Origin: a virus
Virus record (IMG/VR): IMGVR_UViG_3300005607_000288
Span: 1 to 23,326 of that record
Direction: 5' to 3' (one strand)
Length of the DNA: 23,326 nt
The position numbers were made by a program, and so were the translations under genes. The notes beneath the pieces were generated by a model that was not told where the DNA came from, did no database searches, and saw only the letters and a list, made by a program, of their open reading frames with translations. Each line of letters begins with the position of its first letter. Positions within the stretch are counted from its first letter, which is position 1. Shown piece by piece: positions 5,020-13,780 of this stretch.

Positions 5020-5280
5020 TCACCGCAAAAAATGTCCAAGCAACACGCCGCCAGCAGATGTCACAAGCGGTACGCCGATCGTCAGAATTCTTGCGCGAAT
5101 ATCTGCATGCAAAGATTCTTTGGTCTCGCGTTCCGCGACCACTTTTGCCAGCAGTTCCGTTGACTTCTTCAATTCTTCTAAATCTTTCCGATCTTCCTCT
5201 ACCAGCGTCGCTAATCGTGCCAGCAATTCGCCATGCAATCGCACCTGCTCGGTAAGCGTCATCTGCTGCTGATTTGGCAT
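5020..5280 (-). CDS. Holin-like protein: coiled coil plus C-terminal membrane segment
   Basis: An 86-aa protein with a strong ribosome site (AAAAGGAGAA) before the ATG at 5280. Residues about 5-58 form a charged amphipathic helix (LVEEDRKDLEELKKST and similar), likely a coiled coil. Residues about 66-84 (ILTIGVPLVTSAGGVLLGH) form one membrane segment, ending in a short Phe-Leu-Arg tail. This is the layout of XhlA-type holin-associated proteins. It is the last gene of the long minus-strand structural operon and precedes a hairpin terminator. The protein at 18913-19251 has the same elements in reverse order. A role in lysis is inferred from topology and position. Confidence 0.6.
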   Translation of the reverse strand: MPNQQQMTLTEQVRLHGELLARLATLVEEDRKDLEELKKSTELLAKVVAERETKESLHADIRARILTIGVPLVTSAGGVLLGHFLR

Positions 5281-5291
5281 AGATTCTCCTT

Positions 5292-5759
5292 TTATCCATG
5301 AGGATGCTTGCCAGACGCTTTCAACTGCCGGGCTAGTTCCATATGATTCTGCGCGATCGCATGGCTCCTGGTATGCAAGCCACCAGCATCTCTCAGAGCT
5401 TCTAATTCTCTGATTTGTAAAGCCAGCGCTGCCTTATGTGCTGTCTCCTCGGGCTCAGCTTCATAAGCCATCTGGAGATCAATCAGTGCTTGCGCATGTT
5501 CCGAAGTCCAGGACACAAACATATTCGGAGCTTGCAATTCTTCTTCAGTGAAATGCACCTTAAGATAGGTCTGTGCGCCGCATTTCTCACAGGGAGGTAA
5601 GCGCACCGTCTGCCGCTCAGCGGATTGCTCGGGTAGTCCGCACCATTGAATTGCTTCATGAGCAATATGATGCGTATGTCTGGTTCCGCAAGCTCGGTCA
5701 TGCACAACATGCCGACATTCCCACTGAATAGTGCCATTCGCATCGATTGCGTGAATCAT
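5292..5759 (-). CDS. Cys/His-rich, zinc-ribbon-like hypothetical protein
   Basis: A 155-aa protein. The ATG at 5759 is preferred because AAAGGA lies at good spacing before it; the ATG at 5774 overlaps the stop of the previous gene (TAATG) but has no visible ribosome site. The N-terminal half is rich in Cys and His: WECRHVVHDRACG, then RHTHHIAHEAIQWCG and PPCEKCGAQ. The CxxC and paired Cys/His residues suggest a metal site, probably zinc. The C-terminal half is helical and rich in Glu and Ala. It lies between a fibre-associated gene and a holin-like gene; no family is recognised. A small binding or regulatory protein is as likely as a virion part. Confidence 0.6.
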   Translation of the reverse strand: MIHAIDANGTIQWECRHVVHDRACGTRHTHHIAHEAIQWCGLPEQSAERQTVRLPPCEKCGAQTYLKVHFTEEELQAPNMFVSWTSEHAQALIDLQMAYEAEPEETAHKAALALQIRELEALRDAGGLHTRSHAIAQNHMELARQLKASGKHPHG

Positions 5760-5773
5760 CTCTATTCCTTTCA

Positions 5774-6106
5774 TTAATATTGCCAGGTAATGGTACTTCC
5801 TACATGTGCGCTCGTTGTAGCTCCTATCGCTGTCTGCCAGATTTGTGCCCCATTGGCATCCAGATGACTGACATTGAGCGGCGTATTGATATTCACCGGA
5901 TTATCAAAATAACTGGTCGAAATGGTCAGGCTGACCGGAACTGATACCCTGCTGCGACTTGGCAAGTAGCAAGAGAGTATATCTCCTGAAGCCGATGCCC
6001 ATCCAGCCAGCTCAAATGATCCGGCCTCACTGCCACCCGATGGCTGACAGAGACCATAAAGGTCTGAAGCAAAGATGGTATTGCCGTTCACGGCTGGTAA
6101 ACTCAT
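5774..6106 (-). CDS. Small beta-rich protein downstream of fibre gene
   Basis: A 110-aa protein behind a clear ribosome site (GGAGGATTTT before the ATG at 6106). The sequence is rich in Ser, Gly, Thr and aliphatic residues with alternating hydrophobicity, typical of beta-sandwich tail or fibre proteins; there is no membrane segment or catalytic motif. It follows the fibre-type gene at 6119-6736 by 12 bases and is in the same operon. An accessory tail-tip or fibre protein is the likely role, inferred from context only. Confidence 0.6.
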   Translation of the reverse strand: MSLPAVNGNTIFASDLYGLCQPSGGSEAGSFELAGWASASGDILSCYLPSRSRVSVPVSLTISTSYFDNPVNINTPLNVSHLDANGAQIWQTAIGATTSAHVGSTITWQY

Positions 6107-6118
6107 AAAATCCTCCCT

Positions 6119-6736
6119 CTACACGTAAGAAAGCAAATAATCAAAGGTCACGGCATTGCTGTTTGTTTTGGTGTACTGAAACAAACTATGCGTCATCAGC
6201 GTGCCGCTCCCGAGCGTTGAGGTTGCTCCATTGCCAAACAGACCCGCATTGGTAATAGAGCCATTCGCCTGCGTCGTGCCAGCAAAGACAGAGATATCCT
6301 GCTGCGTGCCGCTCACGCTGGCAGTCGAGGGAACTGCACGGAAGTATTCCCCGGCCACGCTGGTATCAGCAGACGTAACCTGTGTGATTCCAATATTGCC
6401 TACCGCAAAATATTGCGCAAAGCCAATACTGTTGCCCGATTGCGAGCCGACATAATTGAGGACCTGCGTGATCCCCCCGCTCACCAGAATATTCGGGCTT
6501 TCTGCCACTGTATACCGCGCTTTTTCCCGATCGGACATACGCGCCGGCCTGATGATTCGGCCTCGACTATCGCGCTCGCAGAGCCACCACATGCGCCATT
6601 CGTCCTCGGTCGCAAATGGCACTTCCCGCACGCGAATCAGCCCGCAAATATGCAGCCGATCATGAAGCAAGGCAGGGGGGGCAATCAGCCGCGCAACGCT
6701 CGCTCGAAGAGCGTCCAGGCGTGACACTCGGTACAT
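6119..6736 (-). CDS. Tail fibre/tip protein, copy B
   Basis: A 205-aa protein, a paralogue of the one at 19273-19872. Shared elements in order are: an N-terminal part around EDEWRMWWLCERDSRGRIIRPARMSD (compare EEEFRYWYCPVTAPDGTILQEARLSD), then ESPNIL versus AENILTN, a VGNIGITQVTSADTSVAG segment (compare VGNVAITGVTRADTSVAG), and near the end GTLMTHSLFQYTK (compare GALMTHAMFSYSK). The family is not named with confidence; gene order directly after the hub protein suggests a tail-tip or receptor-binding role. The N-terminus is longer and more basic than in copy A. A run of seven C residues codes for part of IAPPALL, a possible slippage site. A ribosome site (AGAGGAAG) precedes the ATG. Confidence 0.65.
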   Translation of the reverse strand: MYRVSRLDALRASVARLIAPPALLHDRLHICGLIRVREVPFATEDEWRMWWLCERDSRGRIIRPARMSDREKARYTVAESPNILVSGGITQVLNYVGSQSGNSIGFAQYFAVGNIGITQVTSADTSVAGEYFRAVPSTASVSGTQQDISVFAGTTQANGSITNAGLFGNGATSTLGSGTLMTHSLFQYTKTNSNAVTFDYLLSYV

Positions 6737-6751
6737 CTTCCATCTTCCTCT

Positions 6752-8857
6752 CTAGCTGTACACTGCAAAGCCATAGATCGCACTGCCATAAGTATAGGGA
6801 CCGGCTGATGGCGCGCCATGAGCATTCACCGCTACCTGATCATTCACATGCAGCTCATCAAAAAGCGCCGCGTCAATGCTGGCCACCACCGCCACATTGG
6901 CCGTCGTCGGTGTTTTTTTGACCGCTTTGTGAACGTTTCGGATATGATCAAGAATCGTTGGATTGTAGACGCCTGCGGTATAATTCCAGTGATACACTCC
7001 GCCGCCTTGCAGATCGGCATTGACGGTCTGCACAACAAATGGCGCTCTGGACAACCCTTCACTCTGGCAGGTAAACAGAATGAGTGAGCCCACCGGCAAA
7101 TAGATTCCAAGCGATGAGAGCGTCAAAATCACTCGCGGTTCCGCATAATCTTGCAACTCGGTCAGACCCCGATGCTTCGCTGCTGTCGTACTGGTAATAT
7201 TGCTATCGGAGACCAGGCCCCAAAATTGGGCCTGGCTTTCAGCAATCGCATCGGCAGCAATCACATCGCTGATTACCTGGTCTTCATAGGTGTAGGACAC
7301 CACTACATTGTTGGTGCCTGAGGCCGGCGCGGTTGCAAACTGGATCGTTTGTTTTTGTTTGTTAATCAACGCGCGAAACGTACTGGACGGGCCAAATTTC
7401 GCATTATCCACGCCATCCACGCCTGTCCTCACGCTTGATCCGCCGACCGTCACGCTATGCACATTGTCCGGCGGCTCCGAGAGATTGAAAACGGTCGTTG
7501 AGCCATTCCCGCTGAACGTATCGGTAATCGCTGCTGCTTTCTGTTTGGTGCCTTTCACTCGACAATAATTCACCGGATTGGTGCTGTCATATTCAATCGA
7601 GAACGCATCATAGGGAAAACTGTTCACATTATCTGGCGTATCTGACAATTCAACGACTGTGCCGACGAAGCTGGGCGGCACGTACCAGAAATAATAATAG
7701 GGATCGACATAGAACAGGCTGCCAGATTGCGCAGAAACGCTATTCGCCACCTCGCGCATCGTCGCATCGTTGAACGAGATCGAATCCACGATCACACCGG
7801 GCACCAGCGTACTCGGCGGACTGAAAAGATTCTGCTGCCCGGTTGCCAGTTGAGCAATCAGTGAATTTTGGACAGGAAGCTGAGCAAACGCCGTAGAGAG
7901 AATAGTCGTATCCTGTGTATTCGTGAAGGAAGCTGAAATAAGTCCTGCGGTTTCCAGCAATTTTGATGAGCTGGCACATTGCACTGCCGTATGCCGCTGC
8001 TTGCCGACATAGCTATTGATATGATCCTCCACATATCCTGCGAACAGGCGGCATTTGCGGCTGGTCGTGCCATCGGGCAAAAGCACACTGTTGACCTGCG
8101 CGAAATTGCAATCAGGCGTCGGATAGGATATGCCTTTATCTGTGAACCACATGGGTTCAAATTGCACAGCTCCAAACGTGACCGATCCACTGTTCGTTGC
8201 ACTGATAATGATGCCGCCAAAGGCGATTTGCGCCGACACTGCGCCGACGGGCGCAACACCAGCAATCGCGATGCGATTCTGACCGAGCAGGGGGGTACGC
8301 TGGTCGATCACGACGGGCGTCAGACTATTTCCATTGCTATCAAAAAAAGTAAGTTCCAGCAACGTTTGAAATCCAGCAATAGTACCTGAGCCAGTCATAT
8401 ATATGGAAAGCATATACTGCTGGCCAGCAACGATATAGCCCGGGTTGGTTATTTGCTGCTGCAACGCGTACTGAGCATTGGTATTATTATTGACGGTAAA
8501 AACGATCGCTGCTTGCGGATAACTCCAAACGGTTGATGGCAGCGTGCCTACCTGCGTCCAGTTTGCTGGCGCATGTCCGAATCCATCATTAGTGAACGAA
8601 GGATTGCGCGCAAAGTTCCAGGCCGGAATTGTTGGTATCGTGCCAATTGCGGGAGCATTTTCATCCCAAATGACGACCGGCTGGAAATTCTGAACAGCAA
8701 GTTGCTGATTGATATCATCCAGCACAAACGAGCAACTTGACGCCGGATCATTGAGACTGGCTGAAAAAGTGATACCGCCTGCTTGCGCGCTTCCATTCTC
8801 TTCCGAATCAGGCGCAATGAAATTCGTTACATCGCGCATGCCAACAGTGATATACAT
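6752..8857 (-). CDS. Tail hub/tip protein with carbohydrate-binding-like domain, copy B
   Basis: A 701-aa protein that starts three bases after the tape measure stop, in the usual place of the distal tail or hub protein. Residues about 10-70 open a tail-associated domain. Residues about 75-240 look like an inserted carbohydrate-binding module (ARNPSFTNDGF and a later ANWTQ, then a beta-sandwich ending VQFEPMWF). The following part (NSYVGKQRHTAVQCASSSKLLETA to SNITSTT) matches the hub region of the 19891-22335 protein, with FTN, DTTI and FYVDPYYYFWYVPP-type motifs aligned. Unlike copy A there is no C-terminal LamG domain; the end is a compact beta region of about 70 residues. Likely role: tail-tip hub that carries fibres and binds surface glycans. 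Confidence 0.7.
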   Translation of the reverse strand: MYITVGMRDVTNFIAPDSEENGSAQAGGITFSASLNDPASSCSFVLDDINQQLAVQNFQPVVIWDENAPAIGTIPTIPAWNFARNPSFTNDGFGHAPANWTQVGTLPSTVWSYPQAAIVFTVNNNTNAQYALQQQITNPGYIVAGQQYMLSIYMTGSGTIAGFQTLLELTFFDSNGNSLTPVVIDQRTPLLGQNRIAIAGVAPVGAVSAQIAFGGIIISATNSGSVTFGAVQFEPMWFTDKGISYPTPDCNFAQVNSVLLPDGTTSRKCRLFAGYVEDHINSYVGKQRHTAVQCASSSKLLETAGLISASFTNTQDTTILSTAFAQLPVQNSLIAQLATGQQNLFSPPSTLVPGVIVDSISFNDATMREVANSVSAQSGSLFYVDPYYYFWYVPPSFVGTVVELSDTPDNVNSFPYDAFSIEYDSTNPVNYCRVKGTKQKAAAITDTFSGNGSTTVFNLSEPPDNVHSVTVGGSSVRTGVDGVDNAKFGPSSTFRALINKQKQTIQFATAPASGTNNVVVSYTYEDQVISDVIAADAIAESQAQFWGLVSDSNITSTTAAKHRGLTELQDYAEPRVILTLSSLGIYLPVGSLILFTCQSEGLSRAPFVVQTVNADLQGGGVYHWNYTAGVYNPTILDHIRNVHKAVKKTPTTANVAVVASIDAALFDELHVNDQVAVNAHGAPSAGPYTYGSAIYGFAVYS

Positions 8858-8860
8858 AGC

Positions 8861-11035
8861 TCAGCTATCCCTCATTCCACGTGCTGGATTGCTCATGAGT
8901 CCAGAACTGCGAAATTTGCGATTGAGTCGCTCTTCCACTGCACGCGCAATCGCTTCAGGACTCATTCCAGCCGCTGCATTAATCACAAACGACGTATTGC
9001 CATAGTGATTGCCGCTCACCGCGCTGCTATAATTATTCCCGGCAGGGGGGCGGCCATAGGGTACGCTCGCACCCGTTCTCTGCGGTGTGGGAGCCATGCC
9101 AGAGAGCACGGTTGCTGTCTGCTGCACGGCTGCTTGCAGCTTTGGATGCCCGGCGAGAATGCCCTGAGTCATGAGCGACATCATATCTGGCATCCAGGTA
9201 TCAGCGTCAGCAAGCGGCCCTTTTTCCGGCACGGAAAACCCTAAGAAATGCTTGATCGTCGAGCCAATATTGCCAACGGCATTCCCGATGCCACTGAGCA
9301 TATTTTTAATGCCATTGATGAATCCCTGGATCATATCTTTCCCCCATTGGAGCGCCTGCCCCGGGAGATTTTTGAAAAAAGTGACGATGGTGGTAATGAT
9401 TTCCTGCGCTTTCTTCCCGGCAGCATTTTTGAATTCAATCAGTTTATTGATCACATTCAAGACCATTTGCGCAAGAAATAATTTGATTTTGTCCGGTAAT
9501 TCTCTAAAAAAGGTGATAATGGCAGCGATACGCTGTTGCACCTGATTTTTCCAGTTCTCAAAACGCGCAACAATCGCCAGAATAATTGCATGAATGAGCG
9601 TGCCAAGCGCCTGGAAAAATGCTCCGATTCTGGCGAATTGCTGCTGAAACCAGGTGCCCAGTTCGTGCAGTCGATCGCCAATCCACTGCGAGACCTGCTT
9701 CCAATGCGTCCAGAGCAGAATAATGGCCGCCACCACCAGCGTCACAACCAGGATGATCAGCAAAAGCGGCCACGTGGCCGCCAGCGTCGCGATGGCCGCT
9801 GATCCTGCTGCGATCGCCCAGCTCACAAATGCCGGAATAAGCACGCCCAGCGCCACGCCGGCAAACGCGATCAATGCGCCTTTCAAAAGCGCCATGAATA
9901 CTTCATTTTGCGCGGCGGCTCTGGCAAAATTGATCAGCCACAGAACGACAGGCGCGACAAATGAAACGATCTTTGTCAGGATCGGCAGCAGTTTCTGGCC
10001 AATATCGATAAAGAGAACCTGCACTGCCGCCCCGGCGCGATCAAGCGCCTGCTTGAAGCCGCTCTGCGTGATAGCCCAGGCATCCGCCGTTTTCCGGCTC
10101 ATTGCCTGCCGATCAGAAAGCGTCTTCAGATTTGCATTGTAATTCTGCGTGTGCGAGGCGAGCGCCTGAATCGCCTGTGCCGCCTGCTTTGTCACGCCGG
10201 TAATATGGACATGCTTTGCATTGGCCTGCTCCAGCACGCTATTGAGATAGCGCACTTTGTCGCCAAAGGACATCGCATTGAATTTCGTCTCATCAAATGC
10301 GATGCCATTCTTATGCAGGCTCTTTGTCACCGTTCCGATGTTGCCATACATCACGCTGAGCAATTGCGTGTAATCGGTCGTGGCCTGCCCGGCGGAAATG
10401 CCGGTAGACGTGAGCGTGGACCAGGCGGCATTCATGGTCTCAAGCGAAACATGAAATTGCTTGGAGGAAGAAGCGGCTTTGGTAATCGTCGAGGCGTATT
10501 GCTGGAACGTCGCTTTGCCAAGCGTCACCGTTTCCAGCATCTCACCGTTCACACGCGTGGCATCTTTGGCGCTGATATTGAACGTTCGGAGAACATTGGT
10601 AAGCGCATTTGACGTGACGCTGGCATCCGTCATACCAATCTTGGCATCCTCGGTCGCCAGCGTCAGCACCCGAATGGCATCCGCGCCACTGTAGGACGCT
10701 GAAAGGACATTATAGAGGCCCTGCGCAAGCTGATTGGGAGCCACGCCCGCATCGACGGCAAGCTGCTTGACCTGCGTATCGTAGTATTGCATCTGCTGCG
10801 CATTCGATCCAGTCAGCGCCTGGACCATATTCATGCTCTGCTGATACTGCGATGCCAGTTGCACAGCCTGCGTGCCGATTGCGATCGCTGCAAGCGAGAG
10901 GCCGCCAAACACCTTGAGCAATGGGCCAGCATCGCCTGCGAGAGTGACAAGCGTCGAGCCGAATTGCTTCAGGCCATTCGATGCCATGTCCTGTACGTGC
11001 AGAACAACTTTTAACGAAAGATCGTTACTGCCCAC
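8861..11035 (-). CDS. Phage tail tape measure protein, TP901 type, copy B
   Basis: A 724-aa protein that sets tail length and occupies the tube lumen. Residues about 60-280 have the TP901 core pattern (LAVDAGVAPNQLAQGLYNVL, then TEDAKIGMTDASVTSNALTNVL and STGISAGQATTDYTQLLSVM). Residues about 385-447 are a long hydrophobic stretch, as is common in these proteins for membrane passage of DNA. After amphipathic helices the C-terminus holds LGFSVPEKGPLADADTWMPDMM, closely matching the partial protein at the right edge. The start is a GTG at 11035, with GGGAG 11 bases upstream; no better in-frame start is visible. It follows the chaperone pair, the canonical order. At about 1.5 angstroms per residue a tail near 100-110 nm would be expected. 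Confidence 0.85.
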   Translation of the reverse strand: MGSNDLSLKVVLHVQDMASNGLKQFGSTLVTLAGDAGPLLKVFGGLSLAAIAIGTQAVQLASQYQQSMNMVQALTGSNAQQMQYYDTQVKQLAVDAGVAPNQLAQGLYNVLSASYSGADAIRVLTLATEDAKIGMTDASVTSNALTNVLRTFNISAKDATRVNGEMLETVTLGKATFQQYASTITKAASSSKQFHVSLETMNAAWSTLTSTGISAGQATTDYTQLLSVMYGNIGTVTKSLHKNGIAFDETKFNAMSFGDKVRYLNSVLEQANAKHVHITGVTKQAAQAIQALASHTQNYNANLKTLSDRQAMSRKTADAWAITQSGFKQALDRAGAAVQVLFIDIGQKLLPILTKIVSFVAPVVLWLINFARAAAQNEVFMALLKGALIAFAGVALGVLIPAFVSWAIAAGSAAIATLAATWPLLLIILVVTLVVAAIILLWTHWKQVSQWIGDRLHELGTWFQQQFARIGAFFQALGTLIHAIILAIVARFENWKNQVQQRIAAIITFFRELPDKIKLFLAQMVLNVINKLIEFKNAAGKKAQEIITTIVTFFKNLPGQALQWGKDMIQGFINGIKNMLSGIGNAVGNIGSTIKHFLGFSVPEKGPLADADTWMPDMMSLMTQGILAGHPKLQAAVQQTATVLSGMAPTPQRTGASVPYGRPPAGNNYSSAVSGNHYGNTSFVINAAAGMSPEAIARAVEERLNRKFRSSGLMSNPARGMRDS

Positions 11036-11066
11036 TGCTGCTCATACTCCCTACCATCCACACACA

Positions 11067-11764
11067 TCAATGACTGTACTTTTCGCGCTCGTCTTCGGCT
11101 CTTTGTTGCTGATACTCCTGTTCTTCGGCATCCGCCTGACCTTGCGCAAGCCAGCGTTCATAGTGCCGATCGGCTTTATAAAGCGGCGCATCATGATACG
11201 TGTATGGTGCGCCAAAAAGCGGATAGAAGAGTTCTGCCTCGATTATTTCGTCAGGTAATTCCTCGGTCCATGCTCGTTTGAGAGCTCCAGGTCGCGCCTG
11301 CTCATTGCGCCATCGGTAAAAGCGAAGACATCGCCGGTAAAATTTGAACCATTTTCCTCCCCGGTCGGACGAAGTTCCGCTTCTTCTTCCTCTTCTTCTT
11401 TCGGCTGGCGTTTCTGAATCTCGTTATAAATGTAATTCAATACACTTTGAGGAAGCTCTCGCACTGCTTGAAGCGTCAACGGAACTGGCATCCCATTTTT
11501 TGTAAATGTCCAGCTTTTGAGCATGCGATACACCCACAAGCGATCAGCCGCGCCCGTTTGCGCCTGAATATCAATCCCGACATCTTGCTGGAATGCACCG
11601 CGCCGCGTGGATTGCGTATTCTGTTTGATGAGCACCAGTTGATTTTGCACCCATTCAAAATCACTGACTTTCACCACCGTACGCGCCACGCATTCTTCAT
11701 GAGGATCCCAGTTTGGCGCATGAATTGTAATCAGATCATCGTCTTTTTCATCAAAAACTCCCAT
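11067..11764 (-). CDS. Tail assembly chaperone gpGT-type fusion by -1 frameshift
   Basis: This product begins at the same ATG as the shorter chaperone and changes to the -1 frame at AAATTTT (11344-11338). The -1 frame has no start codon of its own, is open upstream past the slip site, and runs to TGA at 11069-11067, adding about 90 residues (KFYRRCLRFYRWRNEQ and onward, ending in a Gln/Glu-rich charged helix). The nucleotide count fits an intact 232-aa protein. Position directly before the tape measure gene, product sizes and slip site match the lambda G/GT system, in which both forms chaperone tape measure assembly. The frameshift product is inferred, not observed; its distal domain should bind tail tube protein. 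Confidence 0.8.
11243..11764 (-). CDS. Tail assembly chaperone, short (gpG-type) product
   Basis: A 173-aa protein with a strong ribosome site (AAGGAGAACACTT) before the ATG at 11764. Residues about 1-115 are a mixed fold with a DWVQ-like segment (DFEWVQNQLVLIKQN), and about 120-127 is a Lys/Glu run (PKEEEEEEAEL). It lies between the tail tube and tape measure genes, the fixed place of the lambda G-type chaperone. The last residues after the slip site at 11338-11344 are made only when no frameshift occurs. It should bind tape measure protein in the cytoplasm during tail assembly and not be part of the virion. The identification is from context and frameshift structure rather than sequence similarity. 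Confidence 0.75.
   Translation of the reverse strand: MGVFDEKDDDLITIHAPNWDPHEECVARTVVKVSDFEWVQNQLVLIKQNTQSTRRGAFQQDVGIDIQAQTGAADRLWVYRMLKSWTFTKNGMPVPLTLQAVRELPQSVLNYIYNEIQKRQPKEEEEEEAELRPTGEENGSNFTGDVFAFTDGAMSRRDLELSNEHGPRNYLTK
11338..11344 (-). other. -1 frameshift slippery heptamer A AAT TTT
   Basis: In the zero frame of the short chaperone the bases read TCA AAT TTT ACC, giving the canonical X XXY YYZ heptamer A AAT TTT. Slipping by -1 gives AAA TTT, and the new frame is open to 11067. No obvious pseudoknot was worked out downstream; phage G/GT sites often do without strong stimulators. Confidence 0.8.
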
Positions 11765-11793
11765 AAGTGTTCTCCTTCTCTTTTTTCAACAGA

Positions 11794-11817
11794 GCAGGGG
11801 GAACGCCCCCCCCCTGC
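11794..11817 (-). other. GC-rich hairpin between tail tube and chaperone genes
   Basis: GCAGGGGG (11794-11801) pairs with CCCCCTGC (11810-11817), and a run of nine C residues lies in the right arm and loop. The hairpin is seven bases after the stop of the tail tube gene on the minus strand. There is no T-run behind it, so it is not a classic terminator; it may stabilise the upstream mRNA or cause partial termination, lowering chaperone and tape measure levels relative to the abundant tube protein. Confidence 0.45.
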
Positions 11818-11823
11818 GTAGCT

Positions 11824-13752
11824 CTAAAGTGAATAATTCGGAGGCTGCTGGTTGATAATAGTGAGCCGGTACGAGCCGCCAAGATTGGCATCATACTGGC
11901 TGGTTGCCTGCACACTGGCCTCGACATGCTCTTTGGATGGCTCCGAATCAATATCGAAATCATCCCAGGATGCTGGAAACGTCCACTGCCACATCTTGTT
12001 ATTGCCCCCGCCGATCGCCTGACCAAGCAACTGGAACGTCACGTACTGAAGCGTATTCAGCCGGTACGCTTCCCATTGCAGAACATTCGTGAGATCAATT
12101 TTGCCGGAAAACATCGTCTCACGCTGGCCGCGATTGACACGATTGTAATTCTGACTATTGGTCGCCGTCCAGTTTGGCTTTTGCGGTGACTTGAAATTAA
12201 GCTTACATTCCAGCAGATCACCGAAAGCAGTAGTTGGCGCGGCTCCTGCGGTCGTGTCGATATAGACGAGCGATTGCCAGCCAACAATCGGCAAATCGCC
12301 TGGCTGGCCAAGCGCCGTAATACGATTGACATTGAGATAGGCTGTCGTGCGATCGCCGATAACTAATCGATCCTGCATCACGCCTTTACTGGTCAGTTTC
12401 GCCTCTTTGTCCATGCCAAATTCCAGATCGGCTTCCTCGATCATCGCCCAGGGTAGAAGAAACGAATCCACACCGGTAAATGCCTCGATACTGGCGCTGT
12501 ACACGGTATCACCGGGCAGAAACACATACTGCCAGCCATAGACGCCGGAAATGGCAAGCTTGCCGCCGGTCAAACCAGAGACCGTGATACCAGACGCGGC
12601 AACCGCCGAATAGACATTGCTGCTGTAATAGATCGCATTGGAAGCCGCTGCAATGATCGTCTCGCTTACTGACTGGCCATACTGATTGGTGCCAGCAATC
12701 GTGATGGTGCCGGTGGTTGACGGGTTATTGCTCACCTGAAGAATAAGCGGCATGCCCGGCGCGGTTGGCTGCGTGGAAAGCGAAAGCGGCGAGCCGGACA
12801 CATTTGTTGCTGCCAGCAACGTTTGTGGACCGAGACCGTTGACCGCCGCAGAGCCGCTGGTGAGACCAGTATAGGTGATCGATGTAATCGTCCAATACGA
12901 ATTGACGCTATTATACGTGCCATTGCCATTGGAACCGCCTGCATTGGCCGTAATCGTCTCACTGATCGTATTTCCTTGCGCATTCGTGCCGGTGATCACA
13001 AATGTTCCGGTAGTACTGGAACCAGTCACCACGAACTGAATCACAGAACCTGGATTCGGCGGAGTAGTGAGCGTGACATTGCCCCCTGAAAGCGGTGTGC
13101 TGGTGAGCAAAACCGTTGAAAAATTGCCAACACTGCTGATTACTGGTAGAGAGCCTGTCAGCATATATGCCATATACAGACTGTTCTCAGGATAGAGAAC
13201 CTGAGAGAGTTCATCGAGCGTACACACATTTTTCGTCTGCACGCGCCTGGTATGCCGATCAAGCAGATTGCGATGCTCCTGCGGCGAAAATTTTTCCAGC
13301 TTTTTCTTGGCTTTGAGCACGCCGGGCACCAGATATTTCCCGGCCTGCGCCCCCTGAATCGTAATGGTCGCCCCGGTGCCCGAGAGATTGGTCGTAGTAA
13401 TGCCGCTCGCATTGACCGTCTTGAAAATCTTGGTCGTTACATATTCCCATTTGCCCACCACCGCCGATTGAGCGGCAGGACTGGCAAAAGGAATGGTGAT
13501 TGGCCCCTCGGTAATCGCATTCCCATTACTATCTGTGCCTGCAATCGTGATCGTTGGCGCAGAACCGCTTGTTGGCGCACTCATTACCCAGATGACCAAC
13601 CGCGCCCCCTGCTGTGTTGACGTGACCGGTTGATTCGTTAAACTCATACTGGCCGCCGCAGCTGCATTGACAAGCAGCGGCTGCAAGCCCTGATTCGTGA
13701 GTGGCTCCAGGCAGATATTAATCTGTCCTTTTGCGGCGGTAATCTGTGGCAT
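11824..13752 (-). CDS. Major tail tube protein with inserted Ig-like repeats
   Basis: A 642-aa protein with AGGAAGGAAG before the ATG at 13752. Its place directly before the chaperone pair is that of the major tail protein. It is much longer than usual tube proteins (about 150-350 residues). A repeated beta motif of the form G-T-I-T-I-A-G-T-x-x-x-G-x-x-x-S/T-E appears near residues 67-85, 250-268 and 349-367, each within a Ser/Thr/Gly-rich segment resembling bacterial Ig-like folds. The C-terminal third (about 405-642), with FGDLLECKLNFKSP and TMFSGKIDLTNVLQWEAYRL, looks like the tube core. The inserts probably decorate the tail surface and may bind the cell surface. The alternative is two fused proteins, but no internal ribosome site or break is seen. 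Confidence 0.65.
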   Translation of the reverse strand: MPQITAAKGQINICLEPLTNQGLQPLLVNAAAAASMSLTNQPVTSTQQGARLVIWVMSAPTSGSAPTITIAGTDSNGNAITEGPITIPFASPAAQSAVVGKWEYVTTKIFKTVNASGITTTNLSGTGATITIQGAQAGKYLVPGVLKAKKKLEKFSPQEHRNLLDRHTRRVQTKNVCTLDELSQVLYPENSLYMAYMLTGSLPVISSVGNFSTVLLTSTPLSGGNVTLTTPPNPGSVIQFVVTGSSTTGTFVITGTNAQGNTISETITANAGGSNGNGTYNSVNSYWTITSITYTGLTSGSAAVNGLGPQTLLAATNVSGSPLSLSTQPTAPGMPLILQVSNNPSTTGTITIAGTNQYGQSVSETIIAAASNAIYYSSNVYSAVAASGITVSGLTGGKLAISGVYGWQYVFLPGDTVYSASIEAFTGVDSFLLPWAMIEEADLEFGMDKEAKLTSKGVMQDRLVIGDRTTAYLNVNRITALGQPGDLPIVGWQSLVYIDTTAGAAPTTAFGDLLECKLNFKSPQKPNWTATNSQNYNRVNRGQRETMFSGKIDLTNVLQWEAYRLNTLQYVTFQLLGQAIGGGNNKMWQWTFPASWDDFDIDSEPSKEHVEASVQATSQYDANLGGSYRLTIINQQPPNYSL

Positions 13753-13780
13753 CTTCCTTCCTCACTTCCATCCGATAGAG

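Noticed and set aside
11794-11817. Classic rho-independent terminator between tail tube and chaperone genes
   Set aside because: The stem is strong but no T-run follows on the minus strand, and genes downstream belong to the same operon.
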